Shown: positions 22,641-35,215 of the stretch, piece after piece
Layout: each line of letters starts with the position of its first letter
Numbering within the stretch: the stretch's first letter is position 1
Origin: Kryptolebias marmoratus
Lineage: Eukaryota > Chordata > Actinopteri > Cyprinodontiformes > Rivulidae
Length of the DNA: 64,000 nt
Direction of reading: 5' to 3'
Assembly (NCBI RefSeq): GCF_001649575.2
Contig: NC_051433.1
Location: 14,567,044 to 14,631,043 of the forward strand
Position numbers and translations under genes: made by a program
Notes under the pieces: model-generated
The model's input: the letters and a program-made list of their open reading frames with translations, nothing else
What the model was told of the DNA's origin: nothing
Databases searched by the model: none

Positions 22641-25600
22641 AGCAATGACCCCTAAGATATGAACAAAGAGAATGTGAACACAGAATTGATGGTTTCTTGT
22701 TTATTGTGTGATGTGCAAATGTCTTGAGTCATCCCTCATTTCTTTGTAATTTGTTTCTGAGGAGGCAGACTGTCATGTAAGCTTTTAAAGTGGGCAATAT
22801 TTCCTCAGACTTTCTGAAGGCTTTTTAGCGATTTTCTTCAAACTTTGACTGATTTGGCACTCATTTTCAGTACCTCTAAGGGACCTTTTTCAGGGGAAAG
22901 TTTTGTTTGTTTGCTGAGCTACTTACTGTAAATCTGGCCTATTAATCATTTAAACATAAAACGGCTCTGAAACTCAAGGAATGAACCAACTTTGTGTCAA
23001 CGCATGACAGACAAACCAATTTTAAATTGGATCTTTAGGCCCTTTGTCACAAAAGCACATTTTGTTTTAATTTCTTGAGCTGAATCTATGAAAAGACCAA
23101 AGATAACACTGAGAGGCATAAAATAGTATCTTATCATCAACAAGGTGAGTCCTGAAAAGTCCCTCTGTAGTATTTTGTCATGGTCGGTTACAAGAACTGA
23201 AAAAAAATGAGCTGAAACTCAGTCAAAGTACAAATCCTGGAAAACTATTGATCAAGATTACTTTAAAAGATTACAAGACAGCTGGGTTCCTTGGAAGCAA
23301 AGTACAAACAATTTAGGGGTGGTTTAAAAATTTTGCACGATCCTGTGGATTAAAAGGAGAAAATTTAACAGAAAACTTCTGATGAACAACAGGGGCTACA
23401 GAACCTTCAAAAATAAGATATTTATTTGGGGCATTTGTATTTATGTGTATACAAAAGAACACTGTAATACTACTGGAACTTCATCACTACGGTTTTAAAG
23501 AGATAATTAAAGGGCAATACTTTGTGAAAACCTTTTTTTAAAAATGGTGTAAAGCCAGTGCTGGTTAACTAGCAACCATAAACACAAAAGGGATCCCAGC
23601 ATGAAAACAACAACCACTGACGTGGAACATGTCCTCGTGTGAACTAGTTGTTTCACATGGCTGTTTTTTGTTTTCTTCGGACAGCATTTTGAATGACCAC
23701 AGAGAAAAACAGCCTCTGAACTACAAACTGGACATGTTACACTATATCTGTATCTCTCTTTCTCCTCAGGGCTTTGTGTCTCGTTTTCAAACTTGCTGGA
23801 CTAAAAAGAAATGTAACCAGCCCTCAATCAGCTGTTGTATTATGGGTGTTAGAGTAGACCACTACGGTTTATGTCACTAAAGTAGATAAAGTCCACTTTT
23901 AACTTTGTATGAACTCAAGACTTGGAGAGCTCTTTGGGCTTTGGGCTATATCCTCTTTCACTCTCACCCCTTTTACACTAGTTGTGAGCCAAACAGGAAG
24001 ACAATAATTCTTGTGTATTCATGTACATTTTTCAGGGATGTAAATACTTAATTGTTTGTTTTGGGTTTTAGTCAGAAAAACCCCTTTCTTTGGTCACAAT
24101 CATCTGCCGGACAGAAAACCAGTCATTGTGATAAAAACTCCTAGCGAGTTGGAGAGGTAAAGAGTATAAAAAGATACATGTAAGTGTATTTGTGTTAATA
24201 ATGTATGTGTGTACACTGTAATTTACATTTACAACCATGTGTATAGGGAAATATTAGTATTGTAAAAGATTTATAATATGTGCTATTGTATAGAACAAAG
24301 CAGAATCTGTATTAAAAAGTCTATATCAGTTCACACATGTTTATTCTCACCGTTTTTGTTTATTCAACTGTTAAACTTTTTCTAATTGCTAATTTATTTA
24401 CACATTTTCCATACACACAGTATCCATACAACTGCAAGATCTGCTGTGACGTGCATATATAGAAAAGGTATGTATGTGTATCTGTATTTTATAAACATTT
24501 ACTCTGCCTCCATTTTTTAATTCTTGGGTTATTTACAAAAATATTATGGTTATTTGCAAATGTAAAAAAGCAGCAGCAGCTAGCTGTAGCCCTTCCGATG
24601 CACCCTGGGACACTTCAGACAGGAGCTTTATATTTCTGCCAATATAACTATGTGAGCCAAAACTGACAGCAGTATAATGTTTTTAAACTAGCATTGGTAT
24701 GAACTATTGTATTTTCTTTTTAGAATGAAAATGTTTTAGGACAATATCCTGATCAATCTTGTCAGAATTAAATCATTTTTCTCTGAACCAAGGTCATTGA
24801 AAGACCTATATACAACAGGTAAGATATTAATTGTTCAACAAAAATGTTAAGTTCTCTAAAATCATCAAGAAATTAGAAGAAAATGGTCCATAAAAGAAAA
24901 CCTAAAACACAGTATGGTTATTGTTTCATCCTTATTATAAGAGCCTTTATGCTGAAAAGTGTAATTGAGTTTAATCCTTATTGCAGTTTCGGTTCAAGTT
25001 CTGGACAGACTGGAATATTCTCCATCTCCTATCTGCTGAACCCTGATGTCCAAATCCTTCTCCCTTGTTTTCTGCTGTCCCTCCCTCTCTCTCTTTTTTA
25101 CATCTCCCATCTTTGTCTCCTGTTTCTCTGATTCCTAAATTTAGACACTCTGTCCCAGTTACTCACAGTATTTATTGCTGACTGTAGAGAACCTTCACTG
25201 AATTGTGACAGCTGTGCTAATCACCAGTGCTAATGAAGATGAAACATGTTAGTCAGGTAAGCATCTGTGGGGGCAGCTCTTGATGTTGACAAATCTGTCA
25301 GGGCACGTGGCGCGTTTGTGTGCAAATGATTTCTGCCGTACTGATTTCTGAACTTCGTCAAAACTGACGATTTCTCCACAACCTGCGTGATAATCTCATC
25401 AGTCCCCCCTCCGTTTTCCACACTCTGATTCTCTCCCTCTCTTTATGCTGCCGGTCTGCATCTCTCTCATCTCTTATCCACTCTCAGGCCTTTCAGAACA
25501 AAAGCGAGGAACAGCTGCAGTGTCTGTGAAGGAAGGAAAGTCACCTTGGGGGATGACAGGGGAACAAAAATGTGTGAGAGAGAATGAGGCAATATGGAGG

Positions 25601-26697
25601 GGAGATTAGGGGGTGAAAAAAAGAAGGAAGAAAAGAGAAGGAAGAAATAGAAGCTGGCACAGAGACATTGTATGACTAATAAAGGGACAGCACTGCATCA
25701 CTGCAGAACCCTGTTTTAAAAAAATAAAAGAGACAAATACCAAGTGCAGAATGATAAGATGAGCATGCTGTGGTGTTTTCAACCTCGTTTGGTCAAGAAG
25801 AACAATAAAATGTGGATTTTTATGAAAATAATGTTCAGAAAAATATAATTCATGAGTCAGAAGTGCCAACATGTATAAAAGCTACAAACACATTTCAGCC
25901 ATTGTCTAAGCTGAAATTTGTGTTTTTCTTTTTGTATTTACAAAGAGACACAAACCCTGGGAGTTTTTGCTCAAGATAGCTCAAGTCATTTTTATTTATT
26001 TATGTACTTATTTTCTTTTTCAGAAGTACGGGTGATGTGATCTAAATCACAAACATTTACCAGTACCATTTTGTTTAAGTGCTATAGAAATGTCTTGAAA
26101 TTGGTGGTTACAACTGGGCAAAAAGGTTTGCTCATTAATCTACAAAATTATCACATCAAACTATATTTGAGTTATCAAAAACCTAATAAAGGTCCTATAT
26201 TTTGATTGATGCATTCTTTGCACAGAGGGTTCTCTTATCTGTAAAATGAGTTGTAATTCTATAAAACATGTTAAACATTTGTACTTTACTGCTAATGTTT
26301 AAGTGGTTTTAAGGACATACAGTCCTGTATTTAATGTTCAATGTGTCGACAGCCAATGGCGCCATCTTGTGTTCAAACGGTGGAACTGCTCGACCTGAGT
26401 CCGGTTGAAATATTAGCTTTCACATCTTTAGTTGAAACACGCTGGGCTTTTTTTCTAGTTCGTTGTTCATCACGTTGACTGTGCCTTTATAATTACGTCT
26501 CCTTTATTGACTGGCTCCAGGTTTAGACAGTTCAGAGTGTTATAACCTACCATGTAGGCTACAAAGTGCTAATTTGTTTGGTAACGCTCGCTCTGAAAGT
26601 AGTACACAGTGCAGCTATATACACAAAAACAGAAATATGACGCAAAGGGTGTGTCCTGTTATCTTTTTAACAGTAGTTGTGGCTCAACGTGTCATCC
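22641..26697. other. Intergenic, AT-rich, no gene seen
   Basis: No supported exon or RNA gene. It contains one partial dispersed repeat (24751-24840) and pyrimidine-rich stretches near 25020-25130 and 25430-25480. The short frames present lack domains or plausible starts. Confidence 0.6.
24751..24840 (+). repeat. Dispersed repeat family 2, copy 3
   Basis: GATCAATCTTGTCAGAATT, a CTCTGAACCAAGGT-like segment and ACAACAGGTAAGATATTA match 16150-16230 in order and strand. The unique-looking 24545-24750 segment before it (CTTCCGATGCACCCTGGGAC and onward) may be the rest of the element. Confidence 0.45.
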
Positions 26698-26770
26698 GCC
26701 GAAATAGCTCAGTTGGGAGAGCGTTAGACTGAAGATCTAAAGGTCCCTGGTTCGATCCCGGGTTTCGGCA
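26698..26770 (+). tRNA. tRNA-Phe (anticodon GAA)
   Basis: A 73-base cloverleaf without intron. The acceptor stem GCCGAAA (26698-26704) pairs with TTTCGGC (26763-26769), followed by discriminator A at 26770. The anticodon stem TTAGA/TCTAA encloses the loop CTGAAGA with anticodon GAA at 26731-26733. The internal promoter elements are canonical: A box TAGCTCAGTTGG and B box GGTTCGATCCC. CCA is not encoded, as expected in eukaryotes. It looks fully functional; it delivers phenylalanine in cytosolic translation. Confidence 0.98.
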
Positions 26771-26785
26771 GCATGGGAAAAGCGA

Positions 26786-26791
26786 TTTTTT
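26786..26791 (+). terminator. RNA polymerase III terminator
   Basis: Six T residues 15 bases after the tRNA end, the standard Pol III stop signal. Confidence 0.85.
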
Positions 26792-27984
26792 GTGTAGTGT
26801 AGTTAGTAATAATTATAAAAAATATTATCTTCTAATTTATTGTAGTGCTGAAATATGTTTTGGTGAGAACTGCGCAAGAAACTCAAGTATTTAGTATTTT
26901 CATTTTAAATGTTCTGTTTTCAAATACATTAGGTAAAAAAAACAAAAACACATACAAAAAAAGGCCGCTTACAGTTTGGTAATTAGCAGAGGTACGAATG
27001 CCCCTCAGACATGGAGGTTACTCTCTTTTAAGGTCTCCCATTTGTCAGATACAGATTGGTTTTGGCGCCCCCGAACGGCTGTAAACATTTTTAAAACATG
27101 TAGTTCACACAAACTTCCACTAGAGAGCAGTCTCGGCTAAAATTAATCTTAATCTTAACAAACAGCCTGTTCTTGCTTTTCATATTAAGCCAGGTCAGCA
27201 GTAAGGAATACAATTATTTTGCTCTTAAACCTATATTATATTAAAGTAAAACTTGTAAAAGATCTGATGATAAGCATCTATCCAAGTTTTGGTTCTTATA
27301 GAGACAGCTGCAGTTTATGTTTGCAGAAGATTGCTGCTGTAACTAACAGGGCATCATGTTGAAAAGCAGACCCAGAAGAGAGAATTGCAGGATCCCGTAG
27401 CAAACACTGTGGCTATTAAACAATGTGAGTAACACAAGTCTGACATTTACAATTCCAGCTCCAGTATGTAATAACTGTGCTTCATTTTGAGGGGTTTTAA
27501 ATGCCAGCTTGCTGCTATTTGACCTCTGAAATAAATAAATAAATAATAATAAAAAATAAATCCTCATCTTATTTGCTTCTGCATCATGCAGTGTTTCCAG
27601 GAAAAGCCCAGAAATAAAGGTTCAGTTAAACTGGAGCACCTGTTTTAGTTAGTCCCATATGTTCACATACCAGGTAGAATATCTTGTCCCATCTGAGCTG
27701 GGTTGCATTGTTGGAACCTATCAGTTTATCAGTAACTTCCACTGCAGTAACGTGCCTGAGCTCATCCTTTGTGCCTCAGAAAACTGTTTTAGTCTTTTTA
27801 GTGGACATTTAGCATTAAATTGACTTAATTGTGCCAAGTCGTGTTCTTCCAGAAGTGTCACACCAATTAGTTGAAAGTATCGGTTTCCTCTCCTATCAGC
27901 AGCAGAATGCAAACTAAAGGACTCACATTACTTCAGCGTTACTCCGGTGACCCTTGTTTGACATCTCTTAACATTTATTATCAC
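26792..27984. other. Intergenic, no gene seen
   Basis: AT-rich unique-looking DNA with an AAAT/AAT simple repeat at 27529-27560. No exon or RNA gene is supported. Confidence 0.6.
27529..27560. repeat. AAAT/AAT simple repeat
   Basis: ATAAATAAATAAATAATAAT-type low-complexity tract. Confidence 0.85.
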
Positions 27985-28420
27985 CTACTGCTGAGGGGGA
28001 AAGACAATACTGTTTATGCTTGTGTGTGATCATTTGTCTGTAGATTTAGCAAAATATCTCATGAACCACTGGACAGATTTGGATGAAACTCTCAGAAAGC
28101 AATCATTGGATGGACATCCACTAATGATTAACTTTTGGAGTCAACCCATTCAAGATGGCCACCACAGCTAAGTGACCTTAGCCAACACAAAAATGACTGT
28201 AACTCCAACTTTACAGATATCGAGCTAGTGCTTGGTGTGGTGGTAGCTGAGAGTCATCCCCAGCACGTTCTCTGTGAGCGATCACTGTGAGCATGAGATT
28301 GTGCAGAACGTCATTTGCCAGGTTTGAGCAAAACAGCTGTAACTTTGTACCTTATCAACATAAGATGATCTTAGAGTACAACTCTGGCACAAAAGGCAGA
28401 AGGCGATAACTTTCCTTCAA
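27985..28420 (+). repeat. Dispersed repeat family 1, copy A (+)
   Basis: Landmarks in order: GGGGGAAAGACAATACTG, AGCAAAATATCTCATGAACC, GGACAGATTTGGATGAAAC, TCAACCCATTCAAGATGGCC, TGTAACTCCAACTTTACAG, AGAGTCATCCCCAGCAC, CTCTGGCACAAAAGGCAG. The same landmarks, diverged, occur in the copies at 31.5, 32.3, 32.6, 33.9 and 48.9-49.6 kb. There is no coding capacity; the superfamily is not identified. Confidence 0.7.
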
Positions 28421-30697
28421 AGTATGCTAAACCTTTAATTAAATACAAGCATTTCACTGCAATGTGTAACAGTTGTTAAAGCTTTATGACTGCCTAAGGA
28501 TAAAGTTTTGAAAAATTTGAAGATTTTGAAATAATGACATATTTGAAAGATGTCGTTTGAGTCCACTATTCTGATTATGGAGTTTTGAAACCTGATGATT
28601 TAATTTTAAAAATACATTTTAATTGTATATAACTGTATTTCAAGGGAAAGCTAAACGAATCTCACACAACAACAAGAACAAAGTGCATTACATAACATCC
28701 CATCATCCCTCAGTTTACATGTATTTCGTCTCATGTGTCACCAGCAGTAACCCGACTCTTCTTCCACCCTCAGCTCTCCGCTCTCCTGTTCTCCTGTTGG
28801 GCTCAAATGTTTTGAACAAACCAAACCAAAAAAACACAAACTCCTTCTTCCTGCCGTCAATCCCCCACGTGTCTATGTGTTTTCACCTTTATGCAACGTT
28901 TAGAACAAAATCTGTCAGCATTTAATCATTTATAATCTTCAGGTTTTATAGACGTTTTTTCTGCCTGTGACAGCTGCAATAAAACCACTTGACAGTTTAT
29001 TGTTTACGTAGCATTTTGCCCGGGAGGACTGAACCCGGTGCACTTTCATCGTGGCACATGGTATGTTTGTTTTGTGTGTGTGTGTGTGTGTGTGTGTGCA
29101 AGGTAGGTGATAGTATGATAGCACAGGTAGTGTTTGAACTTGTCTTTTATATTTAACTTGCTCAGTTGGTCGTCTTTTTTAGATGGGACATTTATGCAAA
29201 CTTCAAGTCAAGGATTTAGTCATTTTGTTCACCCTTTAATAATTTGAAAATAGTGCAAAGACAAGAACATTGGCATTGGAACTCAAAAATGTTGATGCTT
29301 GTTTAAAAAAATATGTACGTATTTTGAATTTGATGCCATCAATGTGCATCGAAAACATTAATTCAGAAACACCTTGTTGCATCTTCAGGTTTTTTAGCAG
29401 CACGTTTTGAACCTTTAAGGAACTTCAGCAGCTTGTTGCCACAACTCCTAGATCTAAAATTACAGCTGCTCAACAGTTCAGGGACTCTTTGTCTTATTTT
29501 ATTTGCCTGCATGAAACATTCTTAGCGAGTGGCAGAACTGAGCAGCTGGCAGGACATTTTTATATTTATTTAAAGTTTTTTCAATTACAGAAAAAAAAGA
29601 GAAACCAAAAGAGTATGCACCAAATAAAACAAGTGTTGTTATCTCAAAGACAAGTGTGATTTGTACAACATATATTGAAGAAACTGAAGCTAAACAGGCA
29701 GCTCCCTAAACATCAACCAATCAGAGACCAGATTTAAGACCAGGAATAATCAGCTGGAGCTAAGCCAATCAAAAGTGAAATTCTCCCTTATTGTTTGCAA
29801 GTTAAATACTTTGCTGCAATTTTAATCAAAAATAAATTATTTGACCTAAATGTAAATACAGCTCAGTACAGTTTAAACACTTTATTATGCTCTGATTTGT
29901 TCTAAATTGTAATTTTTCTGAGCCCAAGTAGTGTTTACAGAATAGTCTTTTATTTCTATTTTGCACTTGTAAATGGTTGCATTCAGTTTATATACAGAAA
30001 CATTTTGACGTGTGAGTCCATTTTTTTTACGTAAGAAATAGTAAAGCAGTATTTGGCAAAAAATAAATAAAAATAAAAAACAAATTTGGCAGTCATCCCA
30101 AACTAAGGGGTTCAGGAACAAACTCAGCAAAACACAAAATCTATATGTTTTGTGGGACTGTTGCATTGACAGTAAAGGATCAGGTTGTGGAGTACGCCTC
30201 TGGTAGCTGCGTCATTTGGATTTAATCTTTGGGTTAGCTTACAAATCCTTTGTGAGTGCGTGGGGCGATGATTCAGATACTGCTGAAGTCCCGTTTTACA
30301 CGTTTTAGTGTTGAAATAAGTTTGTGAATACATGTCAAGCATCTGTGTCAGATCGTTTATCATCTATTCATTATCTAAAAAAAACCTGTTTCACTACAGA
30401 GTCACACGAAGAAGCAAAGGAGGAAAACATACAATTTTAGCTCTTTGAACACCCTACCTAAACTGATGTGAGGACCAAATAAGTGTTTAAATTCTGATCT
30501 GCCACTTGAAAAGCATGGAACAACAGAAGTCCCACCAAAGCGTTCGGTTGGGTCTAAAACGAGAACAAAGTTCACAGACAAGTAGGTGAAATGTCCCTCA
30601 TGTGGCAGCGCCCACATGAGTTTGAGCTGTCTGAAACGTGCAACATTAGCAGTATTTACTAAACTGATTTATGTGGCAGCCCCTTATTCATCTGCAT
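28421..30697. other. Intergenic, no gene seen
   Basis: AT-rich DNA with a TG microsatellite and A/T runs. No supported exon, RNA gene or clear element. Confidence 0.55.
29073..29098. repeat. (TG)n microsatellite
   Basis: 13 uninterrupted TG units. Confidence 0.95.
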
Positions 30698-30901
30698 CAG
30701 GGGTAGGCATCCTTGATCGTAGAGGGCCGCTGTCCTGCATGTTTTACTTGTTTCCCTGCTCCAATTCAGAGGTTAAATCACCTCTTCATGTTCTGCAGAA
30801 GCCTGTTAATCCCCCATTGATTCAAATCAGGTGTGTTGGAGCAGAGAAACAAGTAAAACATGCAGGATAGTGGCCCTCAAAGACCAAGGATGCCTACCCT
30901 G
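30698..30901. mobile_element. Non-autonomous hAT-type element (MITE)
   Basis: A 204-bp unit that begins CAGGGGTAGGCATCCTTG and ends with the near-complement CAAGGATGCCTACCCTG. The terminal inverted repeats run about 65 bp inward, including CCTGCATGTTTTACTTGTTT on the left and AAACAAGTAAAACATGCAGG on the right. The flanking 8-mers ATCTGCAT (30690-30697) and ACCTAAAT (30902-30909) agree at 5 of 8 positions, consistent with a decayed 8-bp target duplication; the left copy fits nTnnnnAn. CAGGGGT ends and 8-bp duplications are typical of hAT. No transposase is encoded. Confidence 0.8.
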
Positions 30902-30909
30902 ACCTAAAT

Positions 30910-31499
30910 TATGTTGATGTATTCTATTACAGCTCTGCTGTATTCACTGTACCACGTAAACACCTGTGTTTATGTTTGGACTCATGAATAGTGTATTCAC
31001 ATCTTTAAACCCAAATGTCCAATATAATTTGCTTGCAGACATAATAGCAAATGCATTTCTGCTGAGAAAAAAAAAAAATCTGAATATCTGTTGTGTAGTG
31101 TGACCTTTTTTGTGCATGTCAGCAGTGTACAAACGACAGGAAGAGCATTTTGTTGTTTGCAGAAACTCAGAATAGACTCACTTCCTGTATTTCCCCAGCC
31201 CACTCCCTGGTGTGCTTCCTCTTTTCAGATGCTGTTTTTTTTTAAAGTTTTAAAAGGACAAAGAAGACAAAGTGTAAAAATGAAGTCAACTCAAGCAGCC
31301 AGAGTAACCCACAGGTTGAGTTTAAGGAAAGTTAAACACAGGCACTCTAAAAAGACACTGATCATGTTGCTTTCAAGTGCAATTTTATTATCTTTGCTGA
31401 CTTTATTTCACTTACACACCTGGAAACTGTGTCACAGAAACCTTCTTACTTGCAGACCTCTCTGAACTGTATAACCACACAATAAGAGTCTAAATCAGA
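30910..31499. other. Intergenic, no gene seen
   Basis: A 124-codon frame at 31091-31465 has no recognisable domain and crosses an A/T run. Nothing else is supported. Confidence 0.5.
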
Positions 31500-31770
31500 T
31501 CTGTTAGCTGCTGGCGTATGTGCTGGGGGTGACTTTCAGCTCATGCCACATCAAATTTCACCATAATATCTGTAAAACTGAAAGACTTATAACAATTTTT
31601 GTGTTTGATTAGCTATGAAAGCCACCTTGAAGTGGGTTGACTCCAAAAGTCAGTCAGTCATAGATTTATATGCAATGAGTACTCTATAAGCATTTCATGA
31701 AAATCTGCCATGTGGTTCGTGAAATATTTTGCTAACAAAGACAAACAAACCCATGCAAACATACAGAGAC
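31500..31770 (-). repeat. Dispersed repeat family 1, copy B (-)
   Basis: Reverse orientation to copy A: GTGGGTTGACTCCAAAAGTC, TTTCATGAAAATCTGCCATG and GTGAAATATTTTGCTAAC are the complements of copy A landmarks. Confidence 0.65.
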
Positions 31771-32311
31771 TTAGGCAAACATGATCACGTGCCTTATATG
31801 GAGTCAGGCAATGAAAATCATCTAATATTATTAGTTAGACGTCTTCCTGTAGATTTCCAAGAAGCAATAGGAACATTTTACAGGCGTTTGATTAGCCGAG
31901 GATCCATGTCTTTGAAAATGCATTTTCCAACCAATCACTAATGAAGAAAATAGCAGGATGTTTAGAGCATTCAGGGTTGAATTTACAGAGCAGCTCAGAT
32001 GTTTCCTGTCATCAACAATGAAGTGAAAACTCCTTCATGTGCAGAAATGATCCCCATTGTTTAGCGGTAATTTTCTCCATGAACTAGGAACAATGGTCAT
32101 CAGGTTTTAAAACCTGTATTAGCCAAGGGCAACAGTGTGCCATTTCATTAAAACTTTGCTCAAAGACATACTGTCTGGTCAAGAAAGTAATTGTTTTGAA
32201 GTAGTGCAAAAAGAAGCTAAGGTGTATTAAAATAGATCATAACCTCCAGAGAGATTAGCAGAGATAAAATGCCTAACCAGTTGGTATTAATTAAAGGCCT
32301 GGGATTCCTTG

Positions 32312-32620
32312 ACAGGAATGCATATCACCTGCTGCCTTTCATGCCAGAGTTTTTGATTTTGCTATATCTTACATAAACTGTTAGCACTTGAAGTATGTGT
32401 TGTGAATTATTGCCAGCAACTAACTTATCAAATTTTAACACAGTTTTGTAAAACTGAGGTACAGCCATTTCATACAGGCTAAAGTTGATTAGCTGGGGTG
32501 GGCATCTTAAACTGGGTTGACTCAAAAGTTAATCAGTTGTAAATATAATCATAATAATTACTTTCTGAGAGTTTCACCCAAATATCTCCCAAATGAGATA
32601 TTTTCCTAACTAACAACAAG
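32312..32620 (-). repeat. Dispersed repeat family 1, copy C1 (-)
   Basis: It begins with GGAATGCATATCACCTGC and CTTTCATGCCAGAGTTTT, the complement of the 3' end of the family, and continues through CTGGGTTGACTCAAAAGTTA and GAGAGTTTCACCCAAAT. It is followed directly by a second, truncated unit in the same orientation. Confidence 0.65.
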
Positions 32621-32945
32621 ATTGACTCCAAGAGGTAATAACAGGGTTTTAATCAAAAGTCTTGCACAATGTGTTGCACTTAAAGTATGTGTTGGGGATG
32701 GTGCTCAGCTACTACCACACCCCCATTACAGATCAACATCTGTAAGAGTTATAGCCTATTTTGTGTTTGCTAAGATTGTGTTTGGTGTTGCAGTGTTCTT
32801 TAATCGGGTTGACTCAGAAAGTTAATTGGTTGTAGATGTGGTTCATGAGATATTTTGCTAACAGTACAGACAAATGAACACACACAGACATGCAGACATG
32901 GACAAAAACATTATCGCTCCACCCTTGCCTTTAGCAGCATGCAGG
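32621..32945 (-). repeat. Dispersed repeat family 1, copy C2 (-)
   Basis: It repeats the order of copy C1 from the GTGTTGGGGATGGTGCTCAG segment through GGGTTGACTCAGAAAGTTAA, CATGAGATATTTTGCTAAC and ACATTATCGCTCC. Together with C1 it forms a head-to-tail dimer. Confidence 0.6.
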
Positions 32946-33869
32946 AGTTAGTGTTGCACATTAGCCAGCCATAACAGAAGCTGACTGACTTTAAGCTTCG
33001 TCACATTGAGCTGGACTTTGAAATGCACAGCTATGTTGTCAGGAAGTTAGCATTTTGCTAATTGGATCTCGCCACTTTAAGGAGCAGTGTAATGCAATCC
33101 ACTGGAACAAATGCCAACGTGTTAGGGGCTACTTAGCTTCACGAGGGGCCGCTGCTAAGTGGCCGGGGTGAGGGTGGTTGTAACCTTTGGATCAACATGT
33201 TCTTTCCTGCACCTCAAGTCAAGAGGCCACATAGCAAGGGTGTTGGCATGTTGTGCGCACATTCAAAGAGCCTTAGTCAGCCCTGACTTCAGCAGAATAA
33301 AAGCAAATTACATTCAAAGCCCTGACAGTGCCGAGTTCATAATAATTCCCTAACTCCTGTGATGAATGGGAAACAGCAGCCGCAGCCTGATGATGCTCCA
33401 CTGCTGATGATTCATGGAGGAAGGGGTGTCATCTTTTTAACACCTGTGGCCATCAGGGAGCGTTTAACGTTGCCTTTTCCACGAGCGTTAGGTGAAGCAG
33501 GACTGTTCGCTCAGCAGATATGAGATTATATAAACACCAGGTGAAGCCGCCATATTGCTGCATGCCTACTAATCATCCTCCTGTCTGTTGGTGTTTGCGA
33601 AGACCTAATTTCACGTCGCCAGGCCAACCTGCTGTTTACACAGATCTTCTTGAGCCGGGAAAAGAAGCAGAGCAGACCAAGAAGTCAGCTCTGTTTGGTT
33701 AAGGTTTGCCAACAAGTTCTGACTGAACGGCTGCAACAGTGAGCAGTTCAGTCGAGACTATTGACTTCAGAGAAACTTAACAAGCAACAAAGTAGAAAAT
33801 TCCACATTTTAATGTTCTGTTACAAGTTTTTATTGTCTGTAACCAAACGGCGAAGGTAGGCGATAATTT
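32946..33869. other. Intergenic, possible regulatory DNA
   Basis: A less AT-biased unique stretch between two repeat copies, including 33000-33480 with balanced composition. No exon is supported; a 64-codon frame at 33159-33353 has no recognised domain. Confidence 0.4.
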
Positions 33870-34380
33870 ATCTGTGTGTGTTCGTGTGTTTGTCCGTTGC
33901 AAGAAATATCTTATGAAACAATGAACGGATTTTAATGAAACTTGCAGAAAGTAAACAGCAAATGTGCCTTTAAAACTCATAAACGTGTTTTAAACTCATA
34001 AACTCATAAAGATGGCAACCACACCCAACTAATTGTAGAAATTACAAAAACAAAGCTACAATTCAGTTAATTTTGCAGATATTGCGCTAAAAGTTGGTGT
34101 GGTCATGCACAGCACATACTCCAAGTGCTGCTCACATATATTTTACTAAATCACCTAGAAAGTTACTATCTTTCAGAGTCAATCCAATTAACATTAGCTA
34201 ACACAAACATGGCTTTAACTCAGTCAGTTTAACAGATATTGAGCTACAATTGCACATAACATTATTTTTAACATTTGGCCAAAAATGGCTACAACTTCCT
34301 AATTTTTTAACATGAGATGATTTTAGTTTAAACTCCGGCATGAAAGGTGGAGGGCCATATGCATACCTTCAATTAATGCC
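33870..34380 (+). repeat. Dispersed repeat family 1, copy D (+)
   Basis: AAGAAATATCTTATGAAACA, TTTAATGAAACTTGCAGAAA, AAGATGGCAACCAC, GCTTTAACTCAGTCAGTTT and AACTCCGGCATGAAAGG follow the order of copy A. The internal segment is partly duplicated (two AACACAAACATGGC-like stretches). Confidence 0.6.
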
Positions 34381-34677
34381 TGGCCTTAAAATATTTGTTT
34401 TTGCTTTGTGCAAAACATTGTGAGATTTCATTTTGCTGTTTTGAAGCCTGAACATCATTTCCAGCTGGTAAAATGTGTGCTCCACTTGATTCCCCTCATT
34501 TGATTTGAATGAGGAGGTTTTGATCTCTTCTTTCTGAAATGAGATCACTCATTAACCACTGCAGTGTCCCAATTAGCAGGATGATTTTCTCTCCCTCGAG
34601 GTCCTCTCGTGTTTCACACGTGGTGAGATCACTTTACTTTCTTTTTGCCATTTCTCTTGAGGGGGGTTCAGAAATGG

Positions 34678-34697
34678 AAAAAAAAAAAAAAAAAAAA
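34678..34697. repeat. Poly(A) tract
   Basis: 20 consecutive A. Confidence 0.85.
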
Positions 34698-35190
34698 CGC
34701 AGAATATCGGGTCGGCACAATTATCTCCCTGAACTCATTCTGTCTTTCACTGTATCGATTGTCTGCAGTACAGGGCTGCCAGCTGAGGCCAAACACAGAG
34801 GCTGCCTGGTGTCACATTTCTGCACCCCTTCATCTGAGAACACAAGGTGAAGAGGTTAAGATGAATAAATGAAGCACTTACACTCCAGGGAGGCCCAGAC
34901 AGTCACTCACATGTTCTCATGTTACACCTGCTGCACTAATGTGTTGTAGATGTGATTTTTAAGTTGGTTTTCATCAGATTTAGAGAAGTGGCAGACAAAA
35001 GCAACATATTACATGCTCAACTGTTGGCTCTAATATTTGTATCTTTAATTTGAGTACATTGACTAATAAGTCCAGTTATTTTAAATTCTCTGAGTAATTA
35101 ACTGATGTTAAGACTGTGTATTTGATCAGTAATCCATTCTTATAAAGAGGTAGAATATTAAATTTTATGTATGATTTTTAATTTTATGTA

Positions 35191-35215
35191 CACAGTGCCT
35201 AAGACTTTGCAGTGG
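35191..35215 (+). mobile_element. Possible Tc1-like terminal repeat relic
   Basis: CACAGTGCCTAAGACTTTGC resembles the ACAGTGCCTTGCAAAAGTAT-type ends common on fish Tc1 elements. No matching opposite end or transposase was found next to it, so it may be chance. Confidence 0.25.

Noticed and set aside
31091..31465. 124-codon frame
   Set aside because: No domain, no splice context, ordinary AT-rich composition.
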